A stretch of 64,000 nt of DNA from Orthonyx spaldingii (taxonomy: Eukaryota; Chordata; Aves; Passeriformes; Orthonychidae), in assembly GCA_013397795.1 (NCBI GenBank), contig VZTJ01003246.1:1429735-1493734 (forward strand). Reading direction: 5' to 3'. Below are positions 22,923 to 35,300 of this stretch, piece by piece. Numbering within the stretch: the first letter of the stretch is position 1; each line of letters starts with the position of its first letter. Made by a program: the position numbers and the translations under genes. Under the pieces are notes generated by a model. That model searched no databases. It saw only the letters and a program-made list of their open reading frames with translations, and was not told the origin of the DNA.

Positions 22923-23520
22923 TGTGGTGGGTTTACACAGCAAAATTTTGGTGTCAGGGGGCTGCAGGGATGGCTTGTGATAGGAAAAATCAGGAGCTAC
23001 CCCCAAGTCAGATAGAGCCAGTTCCAGCCGACATCAAGACAGATGTTCCAGTGGCCAAAACTGAGCCCATTAGTGAAATTGGTGGCACCTCTGCAGTAAT
23101 ATATTTAAGAAGGGACCCCACAGTGGAGCTGGGGAAGAGCATGGGGAGGGAGGAAGGAGTGGTGTGGACAAAGTTTTATGACCTCACTGCAACCCCCATT
23201 CCCCATCCCCCACACTGGCTGGGGAGGGGATGTAGAAGAGTTGGGAGTGAAGTTGAGCCTGGGAAGGAGAAGATATAGGGGACAAGGTGTTTTAAGTTTT
23301 GTTTTTATTTCTCCATATCTTACACTGTTGTTAACTGACAATAAATGAAACTAATTTCCTTAAGTCAAGTCTGTTTTGACCATGACGGTGTTAGATAAGT
23401 GACCTCCCTCTCCTTATCTCAATCCTTTAGCCTTTTGTCACATTTTCTCTCCCTGTTCTCTTGTGGAAGGGGAGTGACAAATGGGTTTGATGGGCACCTG
23501 GCAGTCAATTAAGCCTATCT
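22923..23520 (+). mobile_element. LTR of an avian endogenous retrovirus, plus orientation
   Basis: The block begins TGTGGTGGGTTTACAC, an LTR-type TG start. It carries a TATA-like AATATATTTAAGAAGG at about 23098-23113 and a polyadenylation signal AATAAATG at 23340-23347. Its 3' portion is a pyrimidine-rich U5-like region (CCTCCCTCTCCTTATCTCAA at about 23403) ending near GGGCACCTGGCAGTCAA at about 23508. I recognise both the 5' part and the terminal part as an LTR type common in birds and probably ERVL-like. The right terminus is eroded, so no CA end or target duplication can be fixed. A 122-codon open frame (22910-23278) inside it is accidental. No internal region follows, so it is a solo or truncated LTR. 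Confidence 0.72.
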
Positions 23521-24654
23521 ATATGTTTTATTTGTAATAGCACAGCTTGTACTAGTGCTTAGTTAATAATAAACTTGTTAATTCTGATGTTTCTGCTTAG
23601 TACTGAGGCTGTGATGAGACCTTTGCTCTTATGATCCAATGTCTGGGAAAAAAAAATTTAATAAGCTGCACAAATAATATTTTTACTAACATCTTTCACA
23701 CTTTCACAGTGGTTTTAAATTAAGAAAATTCTCATTAAGATACATTATCTATATATTATATGTATTTATTACATTCTATTACTTTATGTATAAGTGATAT
23801 GAGATTTTTATTTGTGAATGGAGTGCTAATTATTATTTTTATTTTCTTTATTCCAATCCAATATGAAATACATTTTTAAATTTTTTTTCTTGGTTTGTAT
23901 TTGATTTCTTGGTCTCTCTTGGAGCCAAGCTCATGTCTTGGGTTCCACCCAAACTATAAAAAACCTTATGAATACTGAACACATAATCCCAGTGCCCAAA
24001 GAAATTTAAATTTGTTGAAAACTTTCTGACAAGGACTTTTCCGACAAATTCATCAGTATCAAAATTGTTTATGTGAACATTTTTCCCAAGATGTTCAGTC
24101 TGTCCAAGGACTCCTTGGCAAATGACTCCTTAAATGGCCCAATACTTTAGATAGCTCAGTCCCTGTTACTGTCACCTGCAGAACAAACGATTGGTTTGGT
24201 ACTTGTGAGGAAAGCTGGTGCCTGACCGATAGAAATATTCTGATTCTTGTGGTCTCCATTTTCTGAGGAGTATGAAAGTCATGACCTATGGATCATGGGA
24301 GAAAAAAATTCTGAGAGAGCAGGATCCCATTCCATTAATACACACAATGAATATGAAAACAGAGACCTTGAAACATACTACATGCCCATACTCTTGTCCC
24401 AAGAAATAGCAAAACTGTGCTTTCAGTGCTAAAACATACTGCAAACTGTGCTGCTAAGCAACATCTTCTTTGTGACACTAGTCTTCATATTGCATCTAGA
24501 CTCCTCCCTTATCTTGAAATGGTGCCTTTTTAGTATAATTAGTTGTAATTATCACATGTAGATATAATTAATGTAGCACAAATAACAGGAGAATCTGTAT
24601 TCCTAGTGAAGCACTAAGCATATGAGCTGCAATCAAAAATGATGTACTTAGTCA
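23521..24654. other. A+T-rich non-coding stretch, nothing recognised
   Basis: No gene or repeat family was identified. Short poly-T runs occur at about 23879-23891. Confidence 0.5.
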
Positions 24655-24900
24655 TCTTTGTGTCCCTTTGTTGAAATCTCTCCAGTATCTCCATTTCTCT
24701 CTTGTACTGGAAAGTCAAAAACTAGACGCAGCACCCCAGATGTGTCTCACTGAACAGAAAGGGAAGAATCACTTTTCTTGACCTACTGACACACTCCAAA
24801 TGCAGCCCAGGAAAACCTTAGCCTTTCTCTTGCAAGGGAGCAGTGTTGGCTGATGCTCAACTTGGTGTCTGCTGGGATCCCCTCTTTTATATGAGGTACA
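24655..24900 (-). mobile_element. Antisense CR1 LINE fragment (ORF2 C-terminal region)
   Basis: The plus strand shows CAGCACCCCAGATGTGTCTC at about 24730, GAATCACTTTTCTTGACCTA at about 24766 and TGCAGCCCAGGAAAACCTTA at about 24801. These are antisense to consecutive conserved segments of CR1 ORF2, in the correct order. The right side ends in AACTTGGTGTCTGCTGGGAT at about 24859, antisense to the D-L-G-V-L-V-D region. The copy is divergent and broken. Confidence 0.72.
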
Positions 24901-26162
24901 TGTTTAATTTCTGGTGTCCAGATGATTGCATATGGTAAATATCCTATTTTTCACAGCAACAATAAGAGATCACATAGCTAAGATAACACAGCAAAAAAAG
25001 GTCCAAATTAAAAGTTGGAGCTCAGAGATATTTGATTTCAATGTCTCCAGAATCCAACATCTACAATTTCAAGAAGCACATGAAATATAGACCTTTTGCA
25101 TGACACAACCTAACAAGGTTTGCTAACAAGATGTGGAATAGAGTGGTATTAGATTCTGAGGTAATTCTGAGAGTGAAAAGAATATCTGTTGAAAGCTCAG
25201 CTAAAATGATGATTAAGTTAAAGAGTCCAGGTGAATATATGAGAAGTAAAAAAAAGAAGGAAAAAGTAATGAAAAATATGAATGTGACATAGCAGCAAAG
25301 AATACAGCAATAGATGTGGAATCTGAGTGAGAGGTGACAAAGAAAGATGTCTGAGGAAAAAACAAGGAACACAGGAAAGTGAATATTTTTTTGTAATGAA
25401 TACCTTTGTGCTTGTATTACCTCTTTCTGTCCAGCTATGTCTGTATATACATGACATTTTATGAAACTGCATACTTACTTTCCTTTTCCCTATTGCTACC
25501 CTCCAGCTTTTGCTGCTCCGTCTTCTATTCTGACTGTTATTTCTGAAATTTTTACATTACAGATTTCTGTGATCTGTCTTCACCTAGAAAAGAAGTTTTC
25601 GGGAAGAGACGTTAACAAAAGTTCACAGTTCTTCTGTCCCTAAAGCGAACAACACATTTTCTTTTTCCACTATAAAAAAATGAAATAAAATCCTGCAAGC
25701 AGTTTATGAACAGCTCTAGAAATAAAACAGCTGCGGTTAAGAAATTAAATTTGGATTTGAAGTAGAAAGCATTTGTGGATTCTGCTGAAAACTGACTTTG
25801 ATTCAGCACAGTACACTGTGCTTGTCCATTTCATTTTGCAAGAGATTTTTCTATTAAATTGCAACATGTGTTCCCCCCAAAAAAGGATATTAAGCAAATT
25901 TATAGCCTGATAAGAAATTTAGGATAATCAAAAAAATATACTATGCAAAATTTAAACATCCCTGCAAATACTGTCATAAATGCTGTCATAATCTACCTCA
26001 GTCTTAGCTCCTGACAGGAATGAAAGTATCTGCTGGTTATACTGTAATTAGTAATTAATCCAACACATATGATGAGATGTACTTTTTGAGAAATAGAATG
26101 CAATCAGCAGTTATAATCATTCCAGAAGACACGTTTTTATGTTATATATTGCTATGAAATAT

Positions 26163-26185
26163 TTCTTCTTCTTCATCTTCTTCTT
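26163..26185 (+). repeat. Short imperfect (TTC)n microsatellite
   Basis: About seven TTC units with one CATCTTC interruption, followed by TTATTATT. On the minus strand it is a GAA run. It is far too short to suggest any structural effect. Confidence 0.8.
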
Positions 26186-27124
26186 GTTATTATTAAATGT
26201 TATTCAATGTCAGCTACATTGCACTAAAAACAGATTATAAAGCAAGATATTCATCTTCATGAAAATAACTGCAAAATATTCTATCCTGTGTTCACCTATA
26301 GAAACTAAGAAATTATTATTGCAAGAAGATAAAAAATATTTGCAATGTGAAGAGCAGCACAATATCTGTGGTAATAGTTACTGTTTAATTAGATATTTTG
26401 AGCATTGTAAATGTAGCTGAAATCAACTGATGAAACCATTTAATACTGCATAGTATGCAACTCACTCAGGATGGAAGCACTTTTAAATAGTTCAGGACTT
26501 CTTAAAATGCCTAAAATTAAGAGGAAGAACGAGCTAAACTGTGACAGTGCATTAAACCTCCACTGGATTGCATTCCAGTTTGCAATTTCATACATTAAAA
26601 ACAAAAATTATAACAACTTTTTAAGCCATTGGTATGTTTAAGGCATGATTACTTCATACCACTGAAAAAGGCTAAGAACATAGGTCATACATTGCTGTTT
26701 GAATATTAAGCTGTAGTTCATTCATATGGTGGATGCCAGCACAAGAGTATTTGGCCATCAGAGGACATATAGTCAGGATGAATTCTCTGCAGCAAATTGA
26801 CTTGCATCCAGTATTTCTTTACAAGTAGCCTAGAATGCAGATTGTTCTCGTATTGAAGAAGTGGCAATTGAGACGACAACTTTTCAACTCTGATTTTCAC
26901 CTTTGTCCCAGACATGTCTTTAAATATCTTAGTTTTTCATGCATCAAGCTGTTGTGTGCAGCTAGGGTAGTTCTTTCAGTGACCTCTTCTATTCAAAGCT
27001 TAAGCAAAGTCAGTTGGTCACTAATTCTATAGTTGAATAAATAACATGATTTCTTTATCACCTAGAAAATATGCATTCCTATTCCTTGCTAAAATAAACC
27101 AAGCTGATATCTTTCATTAAATAT

Positions 27125-27205
27125 TGGGGTTTGGGTTTATTTGTTTGCTTGGCTGGGTTTTTTTTTTGCTGTGTGGCTTGTTCTGTTGAGGTTTTTTTGG
27201 AGCTC
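27125..27205. repeat. T/G-rich low-complexity tract
   Basis: Plus strand composed very largely of T and G, with several GGG and GGGTTT-like clusters and a T9 run. It resembles, in opposite polarity, the A/C-only tract at 30725-30900. Confidence 0.6.
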
Positions 27206-30200
27206 AAAGTCTCTTTCAAAACATACAGAAATATGTATCAGGGATCACAAAGTTACCTACAAATCTTACAAAAGACTGAAACTTTTTTTCCCTCTTTTAT
27301 TTTTCTTCAGATAAATTCTCCTAAAATGACATTTAAGTCTATAACCATGTATCACCTAACTAGCATTACTACTTCTCTTTCTAAATATGAAAAAATTTAG
27401 TGTTCATTAAATAAATATAGGTTTTCTTAATGTTCAATTACTAGTAGTTATTACTAGATAGACCTAGATGACTTAGCATGTGGGAGGAAAAAATAAATGT
27501 TTTCTGGAGCTGGAAAAATAATTAAACTTTTCCAAAAGAAAAAGTAATTAGCTTTTTAAAAATCAGCTTTTCCTAAAGGATGATTGAATTTCTTAGTGAT
27601 ATGCAAAATCTACTATACTGAGCTTTTGAATTCTTGTGATATGAGTCTTTGTGGAACTATTAGTGTGCAAATGCATATACTATGATAGGACCAATATTGT
27701 CCTCTGCTAGCAGTTCTCCTATGCTACATAAACAACATTTGAAGTCTCTCATTGAAACAGAATCTGGGAATAAGCACTGGAAATTGCTTCACAGTTGATT
27801 AGATAAATATGACTTCAAGTTTTGGACAGCTCAATAATAGTTCTAAAAATATATTAGATCCAGAAATTACTCTTTGGTTTTCCATGGTCTGCCATCTCAC
27901 ACTGAAATGCTAAGATCAAATTACCGGTTAATGACTAACAAAATTACTGTCACAAATGCTAAAATCACTGGATTTTGAGAGGATTGTAAGTGGGTGCATT
28001 ATGTTGTAGTAGTGAATAAACAGCAGGACATTTATAATTTGTTACTTATGCATTTGGGAAAGAATCAGAGAAATATAAGAATAATTAGATTTTGTTCATT
28101 ATTTCCTATGTTATGAGAACAAGAGCAAAGCAAAAATAGTAACAATAGAATTGCATTAAAAAAAATCCCTAAATTTTTATATGGCATTATATTTTAAATA
28201 CTTTATTTCATTAATTCAACAGACATTCACAATAACTAGAAAGGCAAAAACAAGTGGAAAATGGAAATAATAGACTTGAGTCTAAATGGTTAGTAACATC
28301 TCAGTCTCCTGATTCAATGTTAAAATAATTATTTGTAAGGAGGCTAAACATTAGTCTGAGTAAATTAATTCAATGCAATTGCAAAAACACAAGTAGAATA
28401 TGATACGACTTTTATATGATTTAATTTTTTTTGCTTATGTGCTTCTGGCCGTTGGTATTGATTGTGTTCAAAAATGCAAGTCTCCTTTATGTTACTATCA
28501 CACAAAGAGGTACTTGTGTATGTCATGAACATAAATCTTACAAAGTTCTTGATACATGTCCCAACAGAATTTGAACTCATCAGTTCTTCATTGCCCATCC
28601 TCAGGTGTACTTGTTTACAAAATTATTTCCTTTTTTCTAATGGCTCACTTTCATTAAAAACCAAAGAAATTCTAATAAATATACCAATGAATTTATATTA
28701 ATCTTTGGTATTTAAAAAGCTACCAACTTTCCCTCTCAGTCTCTTCACATTTGCAATTATGCTTCTCTGTATATTTATATGAAATATTCATTTTTTCTTA
28801 TGTTTGTACATGGCATGAATAGTTGCCATTATTTCTTTCTTTTGTATCACCTTCTTTTATATGTGACTTGTACCCTGTTTACACCTATTATAATTCAAAA
28901 TTTTACAGTAATACTCCAGATAATCTCTATACACATAGTATCCTTCCAAGATTAATTTCTTATTTTTCTCATACAAACATACCTAGTTGGGTGAGTTACA
29001 GGCTTTCAGGCTTTACTGCTGTTTTATGATCAGGGTTATGTTATGTTTTTGCAGTGGCATGTTGGTATTATACAAATACTCTGCGTTTTGTCTACAGTGC
29101 AAGCTTCATAAAACAACAATCTATGAAGAAAATATAAGAATAGAGTATAAGTGATCTATGAATACAGGCAAATAAGGAACTGTCGATCATGTCATCATCA
29201 AGTGGCTAATTAGCATCTAAAGAGGTAGTAGTTATCTGTCAGAAGACAGAGAAATACAAATCCAAACTGAGAAGACAGCTAAAATATGAAATCAAGCAAA
29301 ATAAGACTGAAGAATAAAATCAACAGAAGAAATAAAATGCCAGAACGATTTGTAAAGAAGCATCATGGAAATACTTTAAATATTTAACAATAAGAGTCAA
29401 TAATCTTCTCAGAGAAAGTTTCTGTATAAACAGTTTTGAGATTGTCAAATATTATGGTGACCAGATTAGACCTTTCAAGAGGAAAACTGACAATTCAAAA
29501 TTAAGAGGTAGACAAACTAGCAAGTTGCTGAAAGCCTTGAGAGATGAAGAAGTGATTTCTTTGGTAGCAATTTTCTCCCAATTCCTAAATAATGATTTAA
29601 ATTAAATAAGACGGGCAAATAGGCAAATTTTAATTTCTGGATTTAAAATGAATGGTCTATGGTGCTTCAGGTGTTCTTCATCAAAATAATAAAATCTTTA
29701 AAAGTGTATATCTTGTCATATAAGAAGTTTTATTTTTAAAGTTGCACTAAGTATGGAAACTGTAGTATGGAAACCACGGGTAAATGTATGTAGAAAAAAC
29801 CACTGCAACCAACAGAAAACACATGGATTTGTTGTTAATTTGCAGTTTACCTGCCAGCATATGTATACAAACTCTCTCAAGAACTGTGAGGAGACCTTAC
29901 TATAACATCCTAGTTCATTCTTTGTGTCTTTACTATTAAATTTAAAAGGTCAGGTTTATTTTCTCAGTGCTTTCTGTCACTCTTCTTAAAAAGACAGTTC
30001 ACGTCTACTTTTACATAGAAAACAGTCATGGGATGCCTGTAATGCTCTATAGTGATCTGCAAGCCCTAATATCTTGAAAATTTACTAATTCCAAAAAGAA
30101 TGAATTTTAGTAGTTTGAGTTTCCATTCTCATTTTTTAATTACTTAGGAAGGCAATGTAAATCTGGCTCTCTGATATCCCAGAGAAGAGTCCTAATTGAA

Positions 30201-30724
30201 GGTCTTCAGGCTGTAAGGCAGCTGTTCCCTGTGATTTGTTTTGTTATGGTTTAAGCTGGTGTGCAAATTCGATTATTAACTTTTGTTTTTATTAGAAAGT
30301 TTTCCTCAAATAAATAATCTGGGGTTTATTTAACCATTTAAAGCCCAGTTGTCATCAAGTTTCCTTTTTAATTCAGTAATTTGTCTTTTATTTTTATTCT
30401 TTCCAAGGAATATGCTTCAGCAGATTATCTGAGAAGGGATGAAAAATTTGTATCAAGAATGACTTTCACTCTGACTGGACCCAACTTTTATATCTTTTCA
30501 TGATTGCCCATAAGATGATAAAGGTTAGGAAAAATAGTAATTTCTTCATTTTACTCCAGTTGTAACTCTTGCTATCCACTTTGCAGATTGTACAAACTGG
30601 TGTATCTCACTTCCTTCAGTATGAGAAATAGTGAGTGCAGTTGCAGAAATTACCCATGAATTTTTATGGATGAAGCTTTTGCTCAGGAATGCCTAGACCA
30701 AGCTGTATGGAAGTTCTTTATATG

Positions 30725-30900
30725 CCCCCCAAAGAACCAAAAAAACAAAAACCAACCAACCAAAAAAACCCAAAACAACCAAACAAAAAATCAACAACAA
30801 CAAAAAAAACCCCAAAACCTGAACAAAAAAAAACCAAAAAGAAACCCAAAAATAAAACCCCAAAAACCAAACAAACCCAAGCCAAACCAAAACCCCACAA
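30725..30900. repeat. A/C-only low-complexity tract (complement T/G)
   Basis: Across about 176 bases the plus strand is almost entirely A and C (about seven exceptions by eye), in variable units such as CAAA, CCAAA, AACC and CCCCAAAA. It is not a clean tandem repeat. The complementary strand holds many GG, GGG and GGGG runs. The 80- and 100-codon lysine/proline/asparagine-rich open frames across it, and the Phe/Leu/Val-rich frames on the other strand, are composition artefacts. Confidence 0.9.
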
Positions 30901-31780
30901 TTTTTTAGGTGTGAACTGTTATTTGTGGTGTTTTAACCCTCTTCGAGTAGACCATCTAATAAAACAGAATCCTCCAAGAGAGGCCACCTAATAAAGCAGT
31001 TCTTCCTCTGCTTTGCAAATTTGTACTGCAACAGGACTCAAACTAGCTGTGTGTCAGAAAAGGTTGTATCCTATAAAATGCCAGACAGTCCTGAATATTG
31101 TATGATTGTGTCTATTTTAGCAAATGTTGTAACTCTAAATGAGTAGCTCAATAAAGAAAAATGTGCTACTGAGAATCTTAGAGATGAATGGCATATCAGC
31201 TTTTTCTTGGGGTCTTTTGAGGGTGTTTTGTTTTAATTTACTTCTTCTTAAATCTTTTCTCTCTCTGCTGAGGTCCCATGGTTTGAATGTCCATTTGTTG
31301 TTAGACTGCATTTGATGTGCTCTGGGAGCACATTTTCCACTTTAGTTTCATTCAAGACTAATACAGTTCATGCACTCAGACTGTTTGGTTCTTAGCATCA
31401 AAGCACAGTGAGTAGAAACAATTAGAAAGACTATTTCAAAAACACATTTCTGATCCAAACTAAAATACTAATATAGAAAAACCTCTGAATTTTCTCACTA
31501 GCAGTTCAATTTTGTAGTTACTTTAACATCTGTTTTAAAACAGTCATAGCAAAATTCCTGAAAACTCTTATAAATGTGTACATATACTTTGAATTTAATC
31601 TCAGTTGTCTGGATGCAAGCAGTTGAGAGATACCAGGCATCCAACCTACTAAGATGCTTGAAGGAAGACATGACAAAACTAAAAATCCTTAATCTAAATA
31701 TTGAATGTTTTGGTGGATAAAAAACTGCTAGTGTCTAATCATAAATGTCTCAGCAACCAAGGTATGGTGTCTAACACAGC
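30901..31780. other. A+T-rich non-coding stretch, nothing recognised
   Basis: An imperfect direct repeat of about 18 bases (ACCATCTAATAAAACAG at 30950 and GCCACCTAATAAAGCAG at 30983) lies just after the A/C tract. Nothing else is notable. Confidence 0.5.
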
Positions 31781-32381
31781 TGTCATGTTTTAACCCCAGT
31801 CAGATACCAAGGATCCCACAGTCACTTGCTCACTGCCCCACCAGCAGGTTCAGGAAGAGAATCAGGATGGAATCAGAGAGAAGGGTAAAAGCTGGAAAAC
31901 TGGGGTAACATATAGACAGTTTAATAGGAAAAGAAATGCCACATACACAAGCAAAGCAAAACAAGAAATTCATTCACCACTTCCCATGGGAAGACAGATG
32001 TTCAGCCATCCCCAGGAGAGCAGGGCCCCTTCACACGTGACAGTACCTTGGGAAGATAAACATCACTCCAAATGTCCCCCTCTTCCTTCTTCCCCCCAGT
32101 TTATGCACTGAGCATGATGTCACATGGTCTGGAATATCCCTTTGGTCAGTTTGGGTCACCTGTCCTGGTTTTGTCTCCTCCTAGCCTCCTATGTACCCCC
32201 ACCTTCCTCACCAGTGTGGCAGTACAAAAAGCAGGAAAGGCCTTGGCTGTGTGTAAGTCATGTTCATCAATAACAAAAACATGTCTATATTATGAACCCT
32301 GTGTTCAGCACAAATCCAAAACACAGCCCCATACCAGACACTGTGAACAAAATTACCTGCCCCAGCCAAAATCAGCACACA
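31781..32381 (-). mobile_element. LTR of an avian endogenous retrovirus, minus orientation
   Basis: On the plus strand the block runs from TGTCATGTTTTAACCCCAGT at 31781 to AAAATCAGCACACA near 32381; both ends match an abundant avian LTR type read in reverse (minus-strand start TGTGTGCTGATTTTGGCTGG). On the minus strand an ATTAAA polyadenylation signal lies at about 31920-31926 and a CATAAACTGGGG promoter-like element at about 32094-32107, in U3-R-U5 order. The middle includes the plus-strand marker GCATGATGTCACATGGTCTG at 32112. Flanking bases (ACAGC left, AAAGC right) could be a decayed 5-bp duplication but differ at one position. A 105-codon open frame within it is accidental. Confidence 0.78.
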
Positions 32382-35300
32382 AAGCTTAACCTTGTAGCAG
32401 TGAGTTTGGAATAATTTCAGTTCTGCTAAAAAAGGGGTAAGGAAGACTACCGAAAAACATTTAACTTGATAAAATATGAAAGAGTTTCAATATCCAAAAT
32501 TCTGAATTTCAAATTTCATCTTTAAATCGTGAACAGTTGAATTGTATTTTAAATTTATCCTGTACTAATGCAGCTTTTATCAGCTGCCATTTTAATTTGA
32601 CAGTATTCCATAAGCATTTTACCCCCATTTGCCCAATGCTCCACCACTAGACTAGATATAATTTATTTAGAAAACCATATCCTAAGGCAATGCAGTACAA
32701 GAACCTTTCATGTTTAAATGACAGCTATTGAAAGAACAAGACATGCTACAAAAATAATGCTAGTGAATATGAGCTTCCATTACAAGAATACATTAAACTC
32801 ATGCATTACCAAATCTCTTTGATGTTCTGTATCATTTATCAACAACATTAAGAATATGAAAGTATTATTCAGAATGATTGGTTTATTAAATCTGTTTAAC
32901 ATGTTTCACATAAAATATTAAAATTAAAAATAATAATTATATATTTTTAAAAGTTTGATATTTTATTATACCAGAGTAAATATACTTCTAAGTTAACCTG
33001 TTTGTCAGTGTTAATAGAATAAAGACTGGATTCCTAGCAGAAGAATATGTTTTCCCGCAGCAGAATTAATAAAATCTAAATATATTTCAAGTATATGAAA
33101 AAGGGGATAACTTTGCAGGTGAGTATGAAATAATATATAATTAAGGTGTGAAGTATTCCAAGACAAGGAAACTGCAACTTTTTGAAATCATTGGTGATCT
33201 CAAGTCTTAACGGCATCTATCTCAGTGCTTACTTTAATTACTCCTTTATGTTAAAATTTTTCTCTCCTTCTTCACCTTCTTGTACTCCTACAATAGGGGT
33301 AACTTACACATTGTCTCAACAGCTGATTCTGTTAAATAGATTAATACGGTTATTTCAAGGTAAGTTTCGAAAGAAAGTAGGCATTATGTTACCTTTACAT
33401 TTCACTGCAGAACTTGGTCCCATAATTGTAGACTATTGTTCTGGACCAGCAATCTTAAAAGATGAATCTCAGGGGTAATACTAAAGATGAACTAGTAATG
33501 ATGCAGACACAGAGCCAGGGGAAGGCAAAACACCAGCTCCAGCTGCCTGAAAGGATATAATAAGGAGTTACTCTGCAGAAGTCAATGGTAAACCACACAT
33601 TTTGTGTCTTTTTACCTCCCAGACAGTGTTGTTTTTTTCAGTAGCAACCCTGTCATTTCCACCATTCTCCCCTCCACTGCTAGGATATGAAACATGACCC
33701 CAGTTGTGAGGCTTTGATGAACGGTGGTAATCTTTAGGGCTGACAGTCTAGTGTACAAAAATTGTTACCATGAATAACAAATCTTAGAAACATTCTAAAT
33801 TTGTGATAGTATTTTTCAAATCTATTTTTTCTTATTTCAAAGTACTTTTTACTTGACTGTGATAAAAATAAATTTATCATGGCAAAACTATCTACCTTTT
33901 TTGGATAATTATGCTTTTGTCTGATAAAGAGAAGTCAACAGTAACATTTTCTAAACTACAGTCTCATGAAAGAACAAATAAGGCTAGCAACTTTGGAATC
34001 CTAGGATGAATTTGTGTGAGAGATTCTGTGTATCTGTATGCAAAATGGCTCATGACTGAGTAGCTGGAAATGCTGGGATGACAGTTGGCTCTTTCAGCTG
34101 CTTATGCTATTAGAGAGATTGAAATGGATGTCCACAAGAAACGCTATAATATGATTTTTCATTTACAATCTAAATGTATGACTATTCTGCTTCTGCTTTA
34201 ATAAAAGGGTTTTTTTCCATCAAAGAAAACTTTTCTAAGTACTTCAGGGCCTCCAAATTGTTTACTTACTTTTAATTAATAGAATTCAAATGCAAGATGA
34301 TTCTACAAAGTCAGAAATCAAAAGATATTTGATTGTAAATGCAGTCCTAGCTTAGTAGTAGAAAAAGAATACTCTTTTGCCTAAGTCCTAATGCCATCTA
34401 TAAAGAATTTAATAGACAAACAAAAAAATCCTCCAGAAATAATAGATACTAAATTCATATTCACTGCAAACAATAGGATTCTCTCTGATATACCAAGCAC
34501 AAATGGGATGAGATGAAGATGGAATATCGAAATAATAAACTTTGCTAGATAGTAGCAAAATACCCACAGGTATGATTTCCTTACATTTGCCTGTCATAAT
34601 ACCATGATACTTAAAATATCAGTGTCCTCTGTTATGAAACTATATTGAAAAGAACCTTGGAGGTTTTCTGTGACTTTAATGATATGAAAACTAAAACTAA
34701 CTTGTAGAAGCACAAATGAAATTTGCATGCTGACAATTTTATGTGAGGTAACCAATATAGATGCTGAGAGGTTGAAAAAATGTGAGGAACTTATCTGTCT
34801 CCTAAATCAGAACCAACATAGTGGAACTCAGTATGGCAACACTCCAAAACTGACACCACTCATGCTTCAGAGCAGACTGGGTTTTTTTTCCCTTCTGCAT
34901 CACACACTTCAACATGACAAATTTTTAACATTTTACATTCCAATATCCATTGACCTTGCCACAGTCATGACACCATACTTAAAATTTTAAGTGTATTTTA
35001 AAATGTACAGGTCAGAAAGATTAAATTTACAGGAAGAAACCAATCACAGTTTTATTTCTGAGCTGTTTACAGAGACTGCCTGCTTGTGGTAAACTCCAGC
35101 CAAACTCCGAGATGCTGCTAAATTTTTATTTTAATCCTGAAAAACTAAACTCCAAAATTCTACAAGACCTTTATATCTTTCACAAGTTGTTCAGATTTGT
35201 TCCACTAAGTCCCACTTGATAAAAACTCTAAATAAACAGCTGTCCATAGGTTAGCGTGCTCTCAAGGCTGTTGGCAAGTATCTTTATTAAAGTTTTTGAG

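Larger units (their letters stand above)
24901..30724. other. Long A+T-rich non-coding stretch with simple-sequence patches
   Basis: About 5.8 kb with no recognised gene or transposable element. It includes the TTC-rich and T/G-rich patches listed separately. Open frames reach 103 codons (25061-25372, minus) and show no motif. Confidence 0.5.

Noticed and set aside
22910..23278. 122-codon open frame as a gene
   Set aside because: It begins upstream of and runs inside an LTR with recognisable TATA and poly(A) signals.
30666..30991. Lysine/proline-rich and hydrophobic open frames on both strands
   Set aside because: They follow from the A/C-only composition, which contains few stop codons; no other coding evidence.
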